The position numbers and the translations under genes were made by a program. Positions 46,701-54,252 of a DNA stretch of 64,000 bases are shown in pieces. A model generated the notes under the pieces. It was not told the DNA's origin. It saw nothing but the letters and a program-made list of their open reading frames with translations, and ran no database searches. The DNA comes from Pseudoalteromonas luteoviolacea NCIMB 1944 (lineage in GTDB: Bacteria > Pseudomonadota > Gammaproteobacteria > Enterobacterales > Alteromonadaceae). Positions within the stretch are counted from its first letter, which is position 1. Each line of letters starts with the position of its first letter. The stretch lies in contig NZ_AUXS01000041.1 of NCBI RefSeq assembly GCF_001625565.1, forward strand, positions 1 through 64,000. The letters are read 5' to 3'.

Positions 46701-47466
46701 GAAGCTGACTGACCTCTGCTATTTGTTGCTTAACACTGATACCAGCACGAATATCACTCAGTACTGTTGGTGCATCGCTCGGTGTCTGGTATGTCACCTC
46801 CTCTAAATGCACTCTTTGTATTTCAATATCTAGAGGAATGAAAATCGAAGGAAGCTGCAAAGGCGCAATTTTATCGGGCAACACAAAAGCTCTTTTTTCT
46901 GCCACGGTTTGGCTGTCAACTATCAATCTTTGTGCGCTGAGATAGGCCACCTGAATATGAGCGTCGCTAGCTCGGGCGGCAAATGCTAAATTTTTTGCTG
47001 ATACCCGTTGCAGACCTGTATTGAGCGTCATTGATTTGACCGTAAGGCTCTCAATACCAATTGAAAATGGAAGTTTAATATATTCATCACTAGCCTCAGA
47101 AGCACTCGTAGGTAATTCAGATGAAGTACTTTTCACCTCTGATGAATTTGTTAAACGCACATTTAGCTCGCCACTACTTGCGCTTAGACATAGGGTTGCG
47201 CAATCAAACCAATTAAGATTCAAATGCATGTTTTTAGCAGTAACATCTGCGCCTTGCGTTGTATATTCTAATTGAATCAAACCACCTGAAAATAACCGCC
47301 CAGAAAGTAGCTCAATTTTGAGACCCGACACACAATAATTTGCTGCCAAGAGCAATATTCGATTACCTGTATGTGTCTTAAATAGCACTGTGAGCATCAC
47401 CATTCCAGCAAGTAGCAGCATAAGCCACTTACTTTTCAACAGAGGTAAAATACGCTGTTTCATCAT
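43741..47466 (-). CDS. tamB: Translocation and assembly module inner-membrane protein TamB
   Basis: The 1241-residue protein has an N-terminal membrane anchor (WLMLLLAGMVMLTVLF). A very long beta-helical periplasmic body follows, ending in the DUF490/TamB domain (APLAGGEVSLLEGKYTAFGQDLLIETGQLGFNGPLDKPYLNIRAIR; VQLSYRVGVF-like end). TamB spans the periplasm, pairs with TamA, and is implicated in outer-membrane protein assembly and phospholipid transport. Its ATG at 47466 overlaps the tamA stop (ATGA). The length fits the family (E. coli 1259). Confidence 0.95.
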   Translation of the reverse strand: MMKQRILPLLKSKWLMLLLAGMVMLTVLFKTHTGNRILLLAANYCVSGLKIELLSGRLFSGGLIQLEYTTQGADVTAKNMHLNLNWFDCATLCLSASSGELNVRLTNSSEVKSTSSELPTSASEASDEYIKLPFSIGIESLTVKSMTLNTGLQRVSAKNLAFAARASDAHIQVAYLSAQRLIVDSQTVAEKRAFVLPDKIAPLQLPSIFIPLDIEIQRVHLEEVTYQTPSDAPTVLSDIRAGISVKQQIAEVSQLQLTYKDASAHMDLHYDMSTSVVKGALSYGNTHSIAVLLVDGDMDNIALRGRVSGKASGRISLQVSPTVVNWPFNLHARLSSLDIAQVGRVNHLNLSGSGNLDNYQANVNAVFDSSAHYDVGEDVLLDMSLTGRLSMVDFNKSRITVGDAFSELSAQASWHNGLKAQLQGQLHALPLPHLGIEEAATLSGEYELRFLSAHEQWSVNIPKLELMGMVADTPLEISLSGEVNDEYIGKLEQARITYGRSTVEATGEIGDSADLHFNANINHSANRVIPLDALMDAQLYVKGSVTKPQLKLNAQLSKIDFEDKISINQGTLSAELDTAKDYQGQIRLDISDINAAQLNHGKLQFVLDGNRQSHAAHLSLHSAQYALMTSLHGLFDKNIWRGQISKGAFAIDDLKGKLAAPVDLQVGQDRFSLANTCWLINGGRACASAMLVEQQGEMSINLEHIPLNSVNKWIKNGVSVQGKLNGTSKLSIKHGNVAALDTKLWVKGAQVAIDLPAEVEVTDELPINVLNVEEFEVSLASSEKNIEAQWHVEFEKLGLIKGGLSFANMQISQQATGYIHINEIKLRQFTPYARAYSWPDISLDGSLNGTINFSGELSNPSLYGQLHAENLSIESSYLPMQVTELTLSTEFDERQLSLQGGFKTPQDGVAQLSGHVDWQSELALNAKIQGTNLHVTPMSGVKVAVSPDLTVDYADKLIDIGGEVSIPFARFTLDALPDEAVVVSGDQIIVDDTESEKDQALVDYRADIDIKLLDDVRVVALGLDAYLTGALDIERHVGNAPLAGGEVSLLEGKYTAFGQDLLIETGQLGFNGPLDKPYLNIRAIRNPETTADDVIAGVSVTGSIASPQLTIFAEPAKDQAEALEYLLNGERLGAGESSNNTLLAQFLLAKSIDKSKRLFTKAGKKLGLRDINLAAKGSGDDTQVELSGYITPSVQVSYRVGVFASLSEIAVRYRIFSKLYLEATSGLYDSIDLLYKFDWGD

Positions 47467-49184
47467 ATTTCTGGCCCTATAACAATACTTAAACGCGTAC
47501 TGCGGCTTGGTTTGCTCACCCCCCAAGCATGATCAACACGCACAGGCCCGATCGGAGTAAGATAGCGCACGCCAAATCCAGCCCCCACAGCCCACTTTTC
47601 TTCAAAATCATTGGTTGCAGTACCCATATCAACGAACACAGCCGCCCGCCAATTGGGTAAAAACTGATAGTTATACTCAGAACTGGCGGTAACTAAATAT
47701 TTGGCCCCCAGCAATTCCCCCTGCTCACCTTTGGGTGAAATGGATTGATATGCAAATCCACGAATACTTTGATCGCCCCCAGCAAAAAAACGTAAGTTGA
47801 GCGGAGTTTTATCGAAGTCTTTTGCAATAACGGCGCCCAGTTCAGCCTTTAGTATCACTAAATGCCGCTCCTGAAAACTTCTGAGCCAGGCTTGTTTCCA
47901 GTGCACTTTGGTTAACGATGTTGAGGAGATCAGGCTTTCATGAGCAACTTCAATAGTAAATAGCTGCTCGCTCCCCCAATACGGTGTCATCCCCCCTTGG
48001 CTCTGTTTTTTGGCATAGCTCACACCTGGCAATAGCATCTCGGTATCAAGTATGAGTCCAGTTTGCTCACTTCTTTCATGCTCTCGCTTGATAAAAGCCG
48101 TTCTTACCCAGTGACTTTGCAAAACCCACTGTCTTTGCAATTGTACATTCCATGCCGTTAGCTTAACCCCGTCAGTTAAGTCATCTTGCAACTGATAACC
48201 TCCTAGCACACGCAGTACATCAGTGTTAGGGTCTTCCACCGGGATGGTATAGGTTGCGCTGACATCTTGTTTGCGCTGCGATACATTCAAATCAGTATTG
48301 AAGGAGTGACCAAAATCATTCACCCATGGCTTATTCCACTTACCACGAAACTTTGCGCCAAGATCCGTGCTGTAACCGCCTCCTACTTCAAAGCTGTTGG
48401 CAGGCTTATCTGTCACATCCACCCGGATCGGTACGCGGCCCGCAGTACGTAATTTAAGTAAAGGGTACACTTTAACGCTGGCAAAGTAGGGAGTTTCATT
48501 CAGCGCGAGACTAAAATCGCTTAATAGCTTTGCATCATATTTTGTATGCGGCCTAAAGGGAGCCAATTTAGTAATAAAATGTGCAGCTTTTGACGTACCA
48601 GATAGCTTCATTTCACCAAATTGATAACGTACCCCGGAGTCCACAATAAGCTTTGCTGTTCCCTGCTTTAGAGCGCGATTAATCTCCAGTGCACTTTGCG
48701 ACCAAACAAAATCAAAATAACCCCGCTCTAAAAGTGCACTCTCAATTTGATTTTTCGCAGCACTGTATAAGTCATGACGGATCTGCTCGCCTTTTTTAAT
48801 CGGTAAGGAGTCGAGCAACAAACTTAATTCAAGATCTCTGCTACCTTCGCCCTTAATTTGCACTTCGATAGATTGCCAGTGAAATGCAGGTGCTAATGAC
48901 AAGTTGATATTTAGAACCTGAGCTTGGCTAGAATAAGTAAGTTCGCTTTCAAAGTTATAATAACCCACAGCCTGCAACGCCAACTGTATATCGGCCGAAA
49001 TTGCCTGTTCCTGACGGTGTGAGAAAATAGTATTTTGGTACTTTTTTAAATACAGATTCGTATTTTCTTCAGCAAGTTCACTAGTCGAGTGCACTTTGAT
49101 CTCAGAAATTCGCTTTTGCTCGTTGGCAAAAACAGGTTGAATACACACACACAGAGTGATCAGAAAATATATTAGACGTGGCAC
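47463..49184 (-). CDS. tamA: Autotransporter assembly complex outer-membrane protein TamA
   Basis: The 573-residue Omp85-family protein has a signal peptide (to about VFA-NE), three POTRA-like domains (about 25-265) and a 16-stranded barrel. The barrel carries the family motif RFFAGGDQSIRGFAYQSISP (the lid-lock VRGF/Y region) and GVRYLTPIGPVRVDHAWGV. It works with TamB. The stop overlaps the tamB start. The C-terminus ends IVIGPEI rather than with Phe, as is usual for TamA relatives near this length. Confidence 0.94.
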   Translation of the reverse strand: MPRLIYFLITLCVCIQPVFANEQKRISEIKVHSTSELAEENTNLYLKKYQNTIFSHRQEQAISADIQLALQAVGYYNFESELTYSSQAQVLNINLSLAPAFHWQSIEVQIKGEGSRDLELSLLLDSLPIKKGEQIRHDLYSAAKNQIESALLERGYFDFVWSQSALEINRALKQGTAKLIVDSGVRYQFGEMKLSGTSKAAHFITKLAPFRPHTKYDAKLLSDFSLALNETPYFASVKVYPLLKLRTAGRVPIRVDVTDKPANSFEVGGGYSTDLGAKFRGKWNKPWVNDFGHSFNTDLNVSQRKQDVSATYTIPVEDPNTDVLRVLGGYQLQDDLTDGVKLTAWNVQLQRQWVLQSHWVRTAFIKREHERSEQTGLILDTEMLLPGVSYAKKQSQGGMTPYWGSEQLFTIEVAHESLISSTSLTKVHWKQAWLRSFQERHLVILKAELGAVIAKDFDKTPLNLRFFAGGDQSIRGFAYQSISPKGEQGELLGAKYLVTASSEYNYQFLPNWRAAVFVDMGTATNDFEEKWAVGAGFGVRYLTPIGPVRVDHAWGVSKPSRSTRLSIVIGPEI

Positions 49185-49352
49185 ACAAACCCTTTTAGCA
49201 AAATTATCAACGCTTTGATTCTTCGAAAGCGCTACATACGGGTAAAGCTATCACAAGCAACCGCATATTCTCGACAAATATTTTACTGCGATGCTTTTTA
49301 TTTCAGCTAGGATAACGGACAATATGCACAATTTTACTAATTGAGTGATGAT

Positions 49353-49682
49353 ATGCAATTTCCAAACGATGACAATGGTCAGCTGTTATCTGAGATCGCG
49401 GCTGCAGGCGTCGATCTTACGCAAATGCAAAAAATTGATTTCTACATATTATTTGAGCAAAAGGATAATGCAGAACGCTTTATTGAAGCCATCAGTAAAG
49501 ACGATTTAGCACCGCAAACTAAGTTAGGGAAATGTCCAGATACTGGTGTTTGGGAAGTTTTAACTACCGTGACTATGGTCCCAATGCATGAGTTGCTCGA
49601 TCAAACTGAGCAATACCTTGAGTCCATCGCAAATAGCCACGAGGGATACGGGGATGGTTGGGGTTTAATGGCCCAAGAGTAA
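49353..49682 (+). CDS. rraB: RNase E regulator RraB family protein
   Basis: The 109-residue acidic protein has the RraB pattern: a ferredoxin-like fold, FYILFEQKDNAERFIEAI, GVWEVLTTVTMVPMHELLDQTEQYLESIANSHEGYGDGWG. RraB binds RNase E and alters its target choice. I chose ATG at 49353 (GAGTG upstream); a TTG at 49341 would add MSDD-like residues but has no ribosome site. It is divergent from tamA and convergent with radD. Confidence 0.85.
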   Translation: MQFPNDDNGQLLSEIAAAGVDLTQMQKIDFYILFEQKDNAERFIEAISKDDLAPQTKLGKCPDTGVWEVLTTVTMVPMHELLDQTEQYLESIANSHEGYGDGWGLMAQE

Positions 49683-49692
49683 CGCCCTGATA

Positions 49693-49721
49693 AAGCCGCA
49701 GATCCATCCATGCTGCGGCTT
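49693..49721. terminator. Hairpin between rraB and radD
   Basis: AAGCCGCAG (49693-49701) and CTGCGGCTT (49713-49721) with an 11-nt loop, in the gap between convergent genes. No long T-run follows. Confidence 0.6.
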
Positions 49722-49730
49722 GCTATTATC

Positions 49731-51482
49731 CTAACTTTTATCTGCGACTCTAAAACTGCCCTTATAGTCAAAAATCTTTTCGACTATTTGCCAGCCATAC
49801 TTTTTATGTTGCTTTGCAATGACAAAATCAGGGGCCGTCAAGGTTGTTATTTCAACCTCATTTGCACTACTCCACTTACCTACCGCACTGCCTGATTTAA
49901 CGCGCTTAGCAAAGTTCTTATGAAAGTAAAATTTACTGCCTTTGACATTAAAGTCATACACTTCACTTGCTTCAGCCCCATCTTCATCAAAATACGTGAC
50001 TTTAAGGACCTCAGACTTGATCACTTCCGCTGTCATACCACAACATCGAATGACTAACGCATTTTTCAGGTTTAATGCGTCACGCAACTTATCGTCTGGA
50101 TCAGCCATAACTTCGCCACAATTGAGGCATTGGCGCGCAGCGATATCATTTTCAGCACCACAGTGATCACATTCTTTAAATCTAAAGCGATAATCACATT
50201 GCACCGACTCAGCGTCGGCTTCATTTTCTAAAATACCTTTGCAACGGCGGCCAAAATGTTCAATGACTTTACCTTGTTCATCAAGTTTGCCCCAAAATGT
50301 ATTGGCAAACCCACAACCTGGACACAGGACTTGAACTGGCTCGCTGTCTGGATTGGGTTTAACACTGCCGACTTCAGGGTGAAAAAGATCAAAGTCATTA
50401 CCTGCGTAATCAATTACAAGGCAATCTCGTTTATTCTTATCCAAACGAAGACCCCTACCCACAATTTGTTGATATAAACTTACGGATTCAGTTGGTCTAA
50501 GGATCGCGATAAAATCCACATGTGGCGCATCAAACCCAGTGGTTAATACGGACACATTAACTAAAAATTTTATCTGCTTATTTTTAAATCGAGCAATAAT
50601 ATTATCACGCTGTTTGTTTTCAGTATCACCGATAACAAGTTCAGTCTCTGCACTCGGCAGATAACTGACAATTTCTTTTGCATGTAGCACAGTTGCGGCA
50701 AATATCATCACCCCCTGCCGTGACTTTGATTCCGTTAAGACATGTTCAATAATACTTTTAGTGGCGCGAGTATGGTTGCTTAGCAAGTTATTCATATCGC
50801 TTTCACTAAACTTACCAAAACTATCTGGCTTTAAAGCTGAAAAATCGTAATTTTCAATCGCAGGATCGACTTTCTTAGGTGGTGTCAAATACTGATTATT
50901 GATCATATAGCGCAATGGCAATTCATAAATGCACTTTGAAAATGGACTTTCTTTTTCGCCTCTTATAAAGCCATGGTAATGCTCGTGATATATCCATCCA
51001 AGCCCTAGACGATAGGGCGTTGCTGTCAAGCCCAGTAGCTTTAGCTGCGAATTAAACTCTTTCAACCTGTTTATCACTTGCATATATTGGCTGTCTTCGT
51101 CACCACTGACACGATGGCACTCATCGATAATCACTAATGAATAAAATGTATTTAGTTGCTCTAGATTACGAGCCAATGATTGAACAGAAGCAAAAGTGAC
51201 CTGCTGATCGAGTTCTTTTTTATTTAAACCAGCAGAAAATATGCTCGCCTTTAATCCATAACTCTCATATTTTTGAGCGTTTTGCTCTACCAATTCTTTG
51301 ACATGTGTCAGTACTAATATTTTCCGCTTTGCAACCCTCGCTAGCTCAGCAATAACCAGACTTTTTCCTGCCCCTGTGGGTAATACTATAACTGCAGGAT
51401 AGTTGCTTTTTCTAAAGTGCGCGATGGTGTTTTCCACGGCTTCTTTTTGGTAGGGCCTTAGCGTATAAATAATGCACCTCAA
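49731..51482 (-). CDS. radD: DEAD/DEAH-box ATPase RadD (YejH)
   Basis: The 583-residue (or 580-residue) protein matches E. coli RadD along its length: LRPYQKEAVENTIAHFR, Walker A PTGAGKSLV, DECHRVSGDEDSQY, LGLTATPYRLGLGWIYHEHYHG, VLTTGFDAPHVDFIAILRPTESVSLYQQIVGRGLR. A C-terminal zinc-binding region follows with CPGCGFANTFWGK and CDHCGAENDIAARQC. RadD acts in DNA repair and RecA-linked strand exchange. There is no ATG near the expected start. TTG at 51482 adds three residues relative to E. coli MIFTLRPYQ; ATT at 51473 would match E. coli exactly and has GAGGTG just upstream (see findings). Confidence 0.94.
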   Translation of the reverse strand: MRCIIYTLRPYQKEAVENTIAHFRKSNYPAVIVLPTGAGKSLVIAELARVAKRKILVLTHVKELVEQNAQKYESYGLKASIFSAGLNKKELDQQVTFASVQSLARNLEQLNTFYSLVIIDECHRVSGDEDSQYMQVINRLKEFNSQLKLLGLTATPYRLGLGWIYHEHYHGFIRGEKESPFSKCIYELPLRYMINNQYLTPPKKVDPAIENYDFSALKPDSFGKFSESDMNNLLSNHTRATKSIIEHVLTESKSRQGVMIFAATVLHAKEIVSYLPSAETELVIGDTENKQRDNIIARFKNKQIKFLVNVSVLTTGFDAPHVDFIAILRPTESVSLYQQIVGRGLRLDKNKRDCLVIDYAGNDFDLFHPEVGSVKPNPDSEPVQVLCPGCGFANTFWGKLDEQGKVIEHFGRRCKGILENEADAESVQCDYRFRFKECDHCGAENDIAARQCLNCGEVMADPDDKLRDALNLKNALVIRCCGMTAEVIKSEVLKVTYFDEDGAEASEVYDFNVKGSKFYFHKNFAKRVKSGSAVGKWSSANEVEITTLTAPDFVIAKQHKKYGWQIVEKIFDYKGSFRVADKS

Positions 51483-51731
51483 GTAATCAATCTACGCAAA
51501 AGAAAAGTATACCACTGAATCTTCACGAGGAGCTATGTCAAGGTATTGCCATCCATAAAGTACGACAATACAGCTGCCCAACAAAACCCATAAAAGGTAC
51601 ATCAATATATCTGTAATTATTATAGGTAATTAATTCAAAAGTAAAAAAGAAATAGTTTTAAAATAAAGAGAAGAAGGCTTCTATCAAGATAAATAAACTA
51701 AAGCAGGTACGCAGTGGTTTTGTATTGAAAA
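51483..51731. other. AT-rich gap between hns terminator and radD
   Basis: No credible ORF or RNA gene. It must hold the radD promoter (leftward). AT-rich runs near 51630-51680. Confidence 0.4.
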
Positions 51732-51765
51732 TAAAAACAGGTGAAGCAATTTAGTGCTTCACCTG
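51732..51765 (-). terminator. Rho-independent terminator of the hns-like gene
   Basis: CAGGTGAAGCA (51738-51748), loop ATTTAG, TGCTTCACCTG (51755-51765): perfect 11-bp stem, followed in the leftward direction by TTTTTATTTT. It lies about 55 bp after the hns-like stop. Confidence 0.93.
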
Positions 51766-51818
51766 CTCAAACGAATAGTTCCTTTCAATTTAGAAAGTGA
51801 TTAAAAAATATTTTATAC

Positions 51819-52124
51819 TTATATCTTATAATCATCTAAATTTACGTTTGCGAACGCTTTTGGTGTTTTACCGCGCCCGGTCCACTCATGGACTTTACCA
51901 TCGATTTCAATTCGATATTTTGGACTGACTTTGCTGCGCTTGTCCATAGCACCAGAACCAACTAAGTCATCTAGCGTTAATCCCTTTTCTTTTAGCAAAG
52001 CTAGTACTTCTTCTTTAGCTTGTGCCTGCTCTTGTTGTTGAGCAATTGCATCTTGAAGTAGTTCATGTGCTTTAGTTAGCTCACTGAAGCTAGCATTTTT
52101 AATAAAAGATTTTATTTCACGCAT
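51819..52124 (-). CDS. Short H-NS family nucleoid protein
   Basis: The 101-residue protein has an N-terminal coiled-coil dimerisation part (FSELTKAHELLQDAIAQQQEQAQAKEEVLALL). The C-terminal H-NS DNA-binding domain contains PKYRIEIDGKVHEWTGRGKTPKAF, where WTGRGKTP is the AT-hook-like loop. H-NS silences AT-rich DNA. At 101 residues it is shorter than E. coli H-NS (137) and closer to compact H-NS-like proteins, as if part of the second oligomerisation region were reduced. About 750 bp of AT-rich non-coding DNA lies upstream and may be used for autoregulation. Confidence 0.9.
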   Translation of the reverse strand: MREIKSFIKNASFSELTKAHELLQDAIAQQQEQAQAKEEVLALLKEKGLTLDDLVGSGAMDKRSKVSPKYRIEIDGKVHEWTGRGKTPKAFANVNLDDYKI

Positions 52125-52866
52125 TAGATTTCTCTCACAAAGTGTTGATTACAATTTTCATTGAAGTATTAAAAAGCTCTAATACTGAGAGTATATTATA
52201 TTTATATAATTTCAAATTAATAGACATTATTTTAATCAAATTAGGTTTTATTAAAAATAGGTACATCTTAACAATTAACATAACCTGCATTAACTTTTTT
52301 CATTTTGAATGTATCAAAAATTTATTAAGCCCATGTTTAATAAAGAATTAGCTTATCTTACCCTGACAAGGAATCACTATTTTTCTAATAAAATTTTCAA
52401 CATTCTTTTCTCTTTAAATTTTAAACTATCTAAGTTATCAGACCTCTTTTTAATAGATTTATCAGTCAATTCAAGACTGTGCTTGCTTCGACAGTGCTGA
52501 AAACCAGTGCAACTCCATCAGAATTAACTACACATTTGTGAAGCGACACAACTAAAAAATGAAAATAAGAGAACCAGAATCGAGTCATAATCGTATTACA
52601 AAGAACTCAAATCAATATAGTCGAATAATACTAATTACTGCGCGAACACGCCTAATTTCGAGGGATACAGATACATAGCATGCATGGATAACTAAAACGT
52701 TCACTTTGCATTGCTTGGCCATAAAGAATGTTGGACAAAATGAAAGTGATAATAAATAGTCACTCACCTTTATTATCGAGAGCTATCTAGATGCCGGTTA
52801 TTAGTGTTTGGCGCAGCCAATTTATAGCGGCTAACTCTGATAAGCGGACAATTTGGTTTAGGTTCG
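52125..52866. other. Long AT-rich non-coding region upstream of the hns-like gene
   Basis: This 742-bp stretch has many A/T tracts (especially 52150-52460) and only low-complexity short ORFs (52142-52351, 52309-52500) lacking ribosome sites. A small hairpin TTGGC-GCA-GCCAA lies near 52808-52820. Probably the promoter and bent-DNA control region of the H-NS-like gene; nothing else recognised. Confidence 0.6.
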
Positions 52867-52892
52867 AAAAAGGCTGCAAATGCAGCCTTTTT
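52867..52892. terminator. Terminator after pyrC
   Basis: AAAAAGGCTGCA (52867-52878), loop AA, TGCAGCCTTTTT (52881-52892). Symmetrical A/T runs make it bidirectional; it lies about 30 bp beyond the pyrC stop. Confidence 0.92.
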
Positions 52893-52923
52893 ATTACACT
52901 CAATAAATGGTGTGAAATAATGG

Positions 52924-53964
52924 TTATTCTACAACTTGCCAATCAATTGTAGCGCCGGCTTTAATTGGCACAACGTTAGTGTCACCAAGAGGGTATGACT
53001 CAGGCACTTGCCAAGCACTTTTCTCCAATGTAATGGTATCCTGATTGCGCTCCAAACCATAAAAGTCTGGGCCATAAAAGCTCGCAAAACCTTCTAGTTT
53101 ATCCAGTGCACCCGCTTCTTCAAAAGCTTCAGCGTATAACTCTATTGCCGCATGTGCGGTATATGCTCCCGCACAGCCACACGCAGCTTCTTTTTTATCT
53201 TTTGCGTGCGGAGCTGAATCCGTACCTAAGAAAAACTTTTTGCTTCCACTGGTCGCAGCATCAATTAAAGCCTGCTGGTGGATATTGCGCTTCAATATAG
53301 GGAGACAGTAATAGTGAGGTCTTATCCCACCTGCCAACATATGATTGCGATTGTACAGAAGGTGGTGAGCAGTAATAGTCGCCGCCACATTGTCCGGTGC
53401 AGAGCGAACAAATTCTACCGCATCTTTTGTCGTTATATGCTCAAGTACAATTTTTAACTGTGGAAATGCATCAACAATTTTTGCCAACTTAGTCTCAATA
53501 AACACTTTTTCTCTGTCAAAGATGTCGATAGAGGAGTCCGTGACTTCACCGTGGATCAATAACAGCATGCCGACTTCCTGCATTGCCTCTAGTGCAGGAT
53601 ATACTTTTTCGATATCGGTTACACCTGAATCAGAGTTAGTCGTTGCCCCAGCAGGGTACAACTTAGCAGCAAAAATATGACCGCTTGCTTTTGCTTTTTT
53701 GATTTCTTCAGGCGTCGTTTTGTCTGTTAAATACAAAACCATTAACGGTGCAAAACCCGCTTTCGGTCCAGCTGCCATAATACGATCTCGATATGCTAGC
53801 GCAGTGTCTGTACAAGTCGCTGGAGGTACTAGGTTAGGCATAATAATTGCGCGGCCCATATATCGACTAATATCGCGTACAGTATCTTTAAGAACTTCAC
53901 CGTCTCTTAAGTGTACGTGCCAATCATCTGGGCGAGTAATGGTAAGGGTCTGATTACTTGTCAT
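52924..53964 (-). CDS. pyrC: Dihydroorotase
   Basis: The 346-residue class II dihydroorotase interconverts carbamoyl-aspartate and dihydroorotate in pyrimidine synthesis. It has the zinc-binding [10 protein letters not shown] (HxH), the carbamylated Lys region [30 protein letters not shown] and [13 protein letters not shown] with the catalytic Asp. I chose ATG at 53964 (E. coli length 348); the longer ORF to 54030 has no support. It is monocistronic, with its own terminator. Confidence 0.96.
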   Translation of the reverse strand: MTSNQTLTITRPDDWHVHLRDGEVLKDTVRDISRYMGRAIIMPNLVPPATCTDTALAYRDRIMAAGPKAGFAPLMVLYLTDKTTPEEIKKAKASGHIFAAKLYPAGATTNSDSGVTDIEKVYPALEAMQEVGMLLLIHGEVTDSSIDIFDREKVFIETKLAKIVDAFPQLKIVLEHITTKDAVEFVRSAPDNVAATITAHHLLYNRNHMLAGGIRPHYYCLPILKRNIHQQALIDAATSGSKKFFLGTDSAPHAKDKKEAACGCAGAYTAHAAIELYAEAFEEAGALDKLEGFASFYGPDFYGLERNQDTITLEKSAWQVPESYPLGDTNVVPIKAGATIDWQVVE

Positions 53965-54252
53965 TGCTAATTTCCACTGCTGAATTTGCCCGATCATAGG
54001 CGCTGTAAGGCTTTTAGTAAAGCAATTCAAGGTATTTTGTAGACGACGAAATGTGCTGGCTCAGCTATATTCCGGCTATGTTCATTTTGATGTAATACTA
54101 TATAAGGTATCAACACTTGAAAGGCTTAACACATTCTCTTCCAGAAAGTACCTGTTTGAAGTACGGATTGTGCGCTTTTTTTTACAGTGGTATTTCTACT
54201 TTTTTACAACATAATTTGAGATTACATTGTTAAGTGAGATAACGTACAATCA

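Noticed and set aside
52142-52500. Two short plus-strand ORFs in the AT-rich region
   Set aside because: Low-complexity Ile/Leu/Asn/Phe composition, no ribosome site; chance frames in AT-rich DNA.
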